Origin: Methanobacteriota archaeon
GTDB taxonomy: Archaea; Halobacteriota; Methanomicrobia; Methanomicrobiales; Methanospirillaceae
Direction: 5' to 3'
Assembly (NCBI GenBank): GCA_009779205.1
Contig: WRER01000023.1
Coordinates: 1-8,092 of the forward strand
DNA: 8,092 bases
A program made the position numbers and the translations under genes. Under the pieces are notes generated by a model. That model saw only the letters and a program-made list of their open reading frames with translations. It made no database searches and was not told the DNA's origin. This document shows positions 6,154-8,092 of this stretch, piece by piece (position 1 is the first letter of the stretch; each line of letters starts with the position of its first letter).

Positions 6154-6173
6154 GATGAAAGATGAATGAAGTA

Positions 6174-6719
6174 TTACAGCACAAAAACTGCTGCAGCAAT
6201 TGCTGTCGTCCACAACCCTGACTCATTCCCCATCGCAGCTGAACAGACATGAGAAGTTGTAATGATCTTCCCACTTGCTTTGTAAATCTGCTCTCGCTCA
6301 AGCCAGGCTGTATCTGGATCAAACTCAATGCCAAGTGTTGTTGCAAGCATCGTTGCTGCAAGATCCTCAGCGTACTCACCAGATACGATCTCTGTTTCAC
6401 CGTATGCATGATGTTCAGATAAGTATCCATACTGGTTTGGCTCCTTTGGAAGGGCAATACCAATTGCTGATGTTATCATGCGTTTTGGCTCATTGGTCTC
6501 AGTTCGTGCCATAACACAAAATACGATTTCACCGGGATGAAGCTCATTAATTCCTTCTTCAACAGAGACCTTATCACATTGTGGAGGAAAAATACTCGAT
6601 ACGTACACAAGATTATACTTTTCAATTTTTCCAGCACGCAATGCCAGTTCAAATGATGCAAGCCGATCTTTGTGGACTCCGACTCCCTTGGTAAAAAAAA
6701 CCTTTCGTGGAACCATCAT
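6174..6719 (-). CDS. pdaD: Pyruvoyl-dependent arginine decarboxylase
   Basis: This enzyme decarboxylates arginine to agmatine, which archaea use for polyamines and for agmatidine in tRNA-Ile2. It belongs to the family of the Methanocaldococcus jannaschii enzyme, which cleaves itself between two serines to make a pyruvoyl cofactor. Here the cleavage site is Ser41-Ser42 in YVSSIFPP, predicting a beta chain of 41 residues and an alpha chain of about 140. The segments [11 protein letters not shown] (about 62-72), [19 protein letters not shown] and GEYAEDLA are typical. At 181 residues it is slightly longer than the 165-residue M. jannaschii protein, with a hydrophobic C-terminal tail. Two adjacent ATGs (6719 and 6716) are possible; GGATGA about 10 bases upstream fits either. 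The gene follows the hydrolase at 6788-7549 after a 68-base gap, so it may share that transcript or have its own promoter. Confidence 0.93.
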   Translation of the reverse strand: MMVPRKVFFTKGVGVHKDRLASFELALRAGKIEKYNLVYVSSIFPPQCDKVSVEEGINELHPGEIVFCVMARTETNEPKRMITSAIGIALPKEPNQYGYLSEHHAYGETEIVSGEYAEDLAATMLATTLGIEFDPDTAWLEREQIYKASGKIITTSHVCSAAMGNESGLWTTAIAAAVFVL

Positions 6720-6787
6720 TACAATAATGTCATCCTGTCATGGGAAATACTTTAGCAATGGCGCGGCAAAAAGCGACTTGAATGAAG

Positions 6788-7549
6788 TCACAATTCAAAA
6801 ACATCACCGTCGTGACCACTGTATGGTGTATCAAATGGAAGATAGTGACTCATGTGAACGATGTAAAATGAATGGGCATGAAGCTCCTGTGCAAAGCTCA
6901 CTGCCTCTTCATAATTCAGATGCTTTTCCACTTTTGCGATCTCATTTGGAAAGATACCATCAATTAAAAGCAGATCTAACCCGGTGAAAAGATCATACGT
7001 GGTTTTTGGAATGTCTTGATTTGTATCAGATGTATATCCCAGTCTCCATTTTTGATGTACACCAGGGGAGATAGGCTCGATCACTACTCCATATGTTGGG
7101 GTGGGGGGATGAGTCACCGGAGTGAGGGTCCATCTAAGTCCAATGAGCTCAAATGGTACAAATGGCTTTTTGCGATGCTGCTTTTTCTCAGGAAGTAAAA
7201 ATGAAAAAAAAGATGTACAGTAATCCAGCACGTCATCTGCCCCGTATATATGAGGTATTTTTTGAACACGATAAAACTCTCCAAATCCCATAAAATGATC
7301 AAAGTGTCCGTGTGTCCAGATGACCGCATCAATCTTTGGCAGTCTGCCAAGGCGTTTTTGGATCTCGATCAATTGTCGCCGCAAATCCGGGCCTGAGTCA
7401 ATGAGCACGTATTGCTCTTCATGTTCGATCAGAAGGGATGTGCGAAGCCTCTCGATATTATGCTCGAAAGCATATTGACAATTTTGACATGTGCACCCTG
7501 CTTTTGGAGTACCTGTTGCATCCCCCGTGCCAAGCAGCGTGACTTTCAT
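6788..7549 (-). CDS. PhnP-like metallo-beta-lactamase-fold hydrolase
   Basis: This 253-residue metal-dependent hydrolase has the metallo-beta-lactamase fold. It begins with MKVTLLGTGDATGTP, followed by CTCQNC (Cys19, 21, 24), which matches the extra structural-zinc region of PhnP-type phosphodiesterases. The core metal motif THGHFDH gives His80, His82, Asp84 and His85. Further expected ligands are His147 (VTHPP), Asp175 (YTSDT) and His235 (HMSH). PhnP itself cleaves cyclic ribose phosphodiesters in phosphonate breakdown, but no phosphonate genes are visible here, so the substrate is open. Its ATG overlaps the stop of the AAA+ ATPase gene by 4 bases (ATGA at 7549-7546), so translation is coupled and the two proteins may work together or at least be made in proportion. 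Confidence 0.9.
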   Translation of the reverse strand: MKVTLLGTGDATGTPKAGCTCQNCQYAFEHNIERLRTSLLIEHEEQYVLIDSGPDLRRQLIEIQKRLGRLPKIDAVIWTHGHFDHFMGFGEFYRVQKIPHIYGADDVLDYCTSFFSFLLPEKKQHRKKPFVPFELIGLRWTLTPVTHPPTPTYGVVIEPISPGVHQKWRLGYTSDTNQDIPKTTYDLFTGLDLLLIDGIFPNEIAKVEKHLNYEEAVSFAQELHAHSFYIVHMSHYLPFDTPYSGHDGDVFEL

Positions 7550-8092
7550 GCTACGCCCAGTTCCCGATTTTCCCTATTGTTTACTCGCTCTGCAACAAAG
7601 CGAATTCCTTTTAGAATATCTTCTTCCAGGATAGTGGTCCGTCCTTCTATGAGTGCAGAGAGAATTGCTTCACGCACGACCATACGCAAATCTGCTCCAG
7701 AGTAACCATCTGTTCTTTGTGCAATATCCACAGGATCACAGCTGCATTCAAATCGCCCAAGCATGCGTCTTAAGATTTGTTGCCTCATTACAACATCAGG
7801 AAGTTCAAATGGAATGATCTCATCAAATCTTCTCCATGCTGCATCATCAAGGAGTCTTGGATGATTTGTTGCCCCGATCAAAATGACATTATTTCGAACA
7901 AGACTAATACGATCTACGTTTTTGAGCAATGCATTTACTGCACGCTTCATAGCACCGTGATCGTCTCCTGTACGGCTTTTTGCAAGGAAATCAAACTCAT
8001 CAATAAAGAGAATGCAGGGTGCAAGTTTTTGCGCCAGTTCAAAGACACGATCGATGTTCTTTGATGTCTCTCCCAGGTACTGAGATGTGATC
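7546..8092 (-). CDS. AAA+ family ATPase, C-terminal part (5' end outside the window)
   Basis: The frame is open to the right edge, giving 181 residues of a AAA+ protein; an internal ATG at 7950 is not the true start. Visible in order are a SQYLGET segment, Walker B CILFIDEFDFLAKSR, sensor 1 ILIGATNHP, then LLDDAAWRRFDEIIPF with two adjacent arginines in the arginine-finger region, and the C-terminal lid with YSGADLRMVVREAI (sensor 2 region). The Walker A motif lies beyond the window. The pattern fits the Cdc48/PAN/FtsH-like classical AAA group, but the N-terminal domain that would decide its partner (protease, unfoldase or other) is missing here. The C-terminus lacks the HbYX proteasome-docking tail of PAN (it ends ELGVA), so a proteasome role is not supported. 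It heads the minus-strand group ATPase-hydrolase-pdaD. Confidence 0.88.
   Translation of the reverse strand, partial: ITSQYLGETSKNIDRVFELAQKLAPCILFIDEFDFLAKSRTGDDHGAMKRAVNALLKNVDRISLVRNNVILIGATNHPRLLDDAAWRRFDEIIPFELPDVVMRQQILRRMLGRFECSCDPVDIAQRTDGYSGADLRMVVREAILSALIEGRTTILEEDILKGIRFVAERVNNRENRELGVA

Larger units (their letters stand above)
6026..6173. other. Intergenic region between convergent gltX and pdaD
   Basis: These 148 bases hold no gene I can support. A pyrimidine-rich stretch follows gltX, a perfect 12-base palindrome ATTTTGCAAAAT lies at 6052-6063, and an A8 run (T8 on the minus strand) lies next to pdaD. Confidence 0.5.

Noticed and set aside
6113..6463. 116-residue minus-strand frame overlapping pdaD
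   Set aside because: It is out of frame with pdaD, whose family motifs and autocleavage site are intact; the alternative is rich in Gln/Leu and has no family resemblance.
6670..6987. 105-residue plus-strand frame across the pdaD/hydrolase gap
   Set aside because: It is antisense to the hydrolase C-terminus and the pdaD start, with no credible domain.
7412..7705. 97-residue plus-strand frame across the ATPase/hydrolase junction
   Set aside because: It is antisense to two conserved proteins and rich in Arg/Ser/Cys, as expected of a shadow frame.
1..8092. CRISPR array, tRNA or rRNA genes
   Set aside because: No spaced direct repeats were seen, and no cloverleaf with a GTTCRANNC-type arm was found in the intergenic stretches.
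7546..8092. Proteasome-activating nucleotidase (PAN)
   Set aside because: The AAA+ core fits broadly, but the C-terminus ends ELGVA and not in the HbYX docking motif, and the arginine-finger segment AAWRRFDE differs from the PAN pattern.

Overview
The window (about 45% G+C by eye) looks like the chromosome of a methanogenic archaeon, most likely of the order Methanomicrobiales and Methanospirillum-like. This is inferred from an archaeal-type glutamyl-tRNA synthetase directly behind an archaeal short-chain isoprenyl diphosphate synthase, an archaeal pyruvoyl-dependent arginine decarboxylase, A/T-rich archaeal promoter-like boxes, and T-run termination. Genus cannot be fixed from the sequence alone.

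Left part (1-2556): the tail of an unidentified reading frame, then a three-gene plus-strand operon (283-2425) for a polar-amino-acid-type ABC importer in the order permease, ATPase, permease. No substrate-binding protein gene is visible. The permease 1/ATPase junction carries a strong Shine-Dalgarno sequence that does not serve the ATPase start. It serves a 14-codon basic mini-ORF whose stop overlaps an internal ATPase ATG (ATGA). A hairpin followed by a T-run lies about 95 bases beyond the operon.

Middle (2557-3246): a roughly 688-base insertion-sequence derivative with perfect 19-base terminal inverted repeats. It keeps the complete first transposase frame (N-terminal HTH part of an IS5-type enzyme) and the first residues of the second frame, but nearly all of the DDE catalytic part has been deleted. 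It is therefore non-autonomous. It sits right behind the ABC operon's T-run and about 30 bases ahead of the promoter-like box of the next gene.

Centre (3341-6025): idsA (geranylgeranyl/farnesyl diphosphate synthase, membrane lipid precursor) and gltX (glutamyl-tRNA synthetase), tightly spaced and probably cotranscribed. The KMSKS-equivalent loop of GltX reads LSTSA.

Right part (6174-8092), all minus strand and convergent with gltX: an AAA+ ATPase cut by the window end, a PhnP-like metallo-beta-lactamase-fold hydrolase whose ATG overlaps the ATPase stop by 4 bases, and pyruvoyl-dependent arginine decarboxylase (agmatine synthesis), followed by a T8 run.

Most of the window is ordinary core and transport gene content. 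The points worth a second look are the mini-ORF coupling in the ABC operon, the deleted insertion element and its position, and the altered GltX signature loop. I found no clear evidence of a wholly new system.
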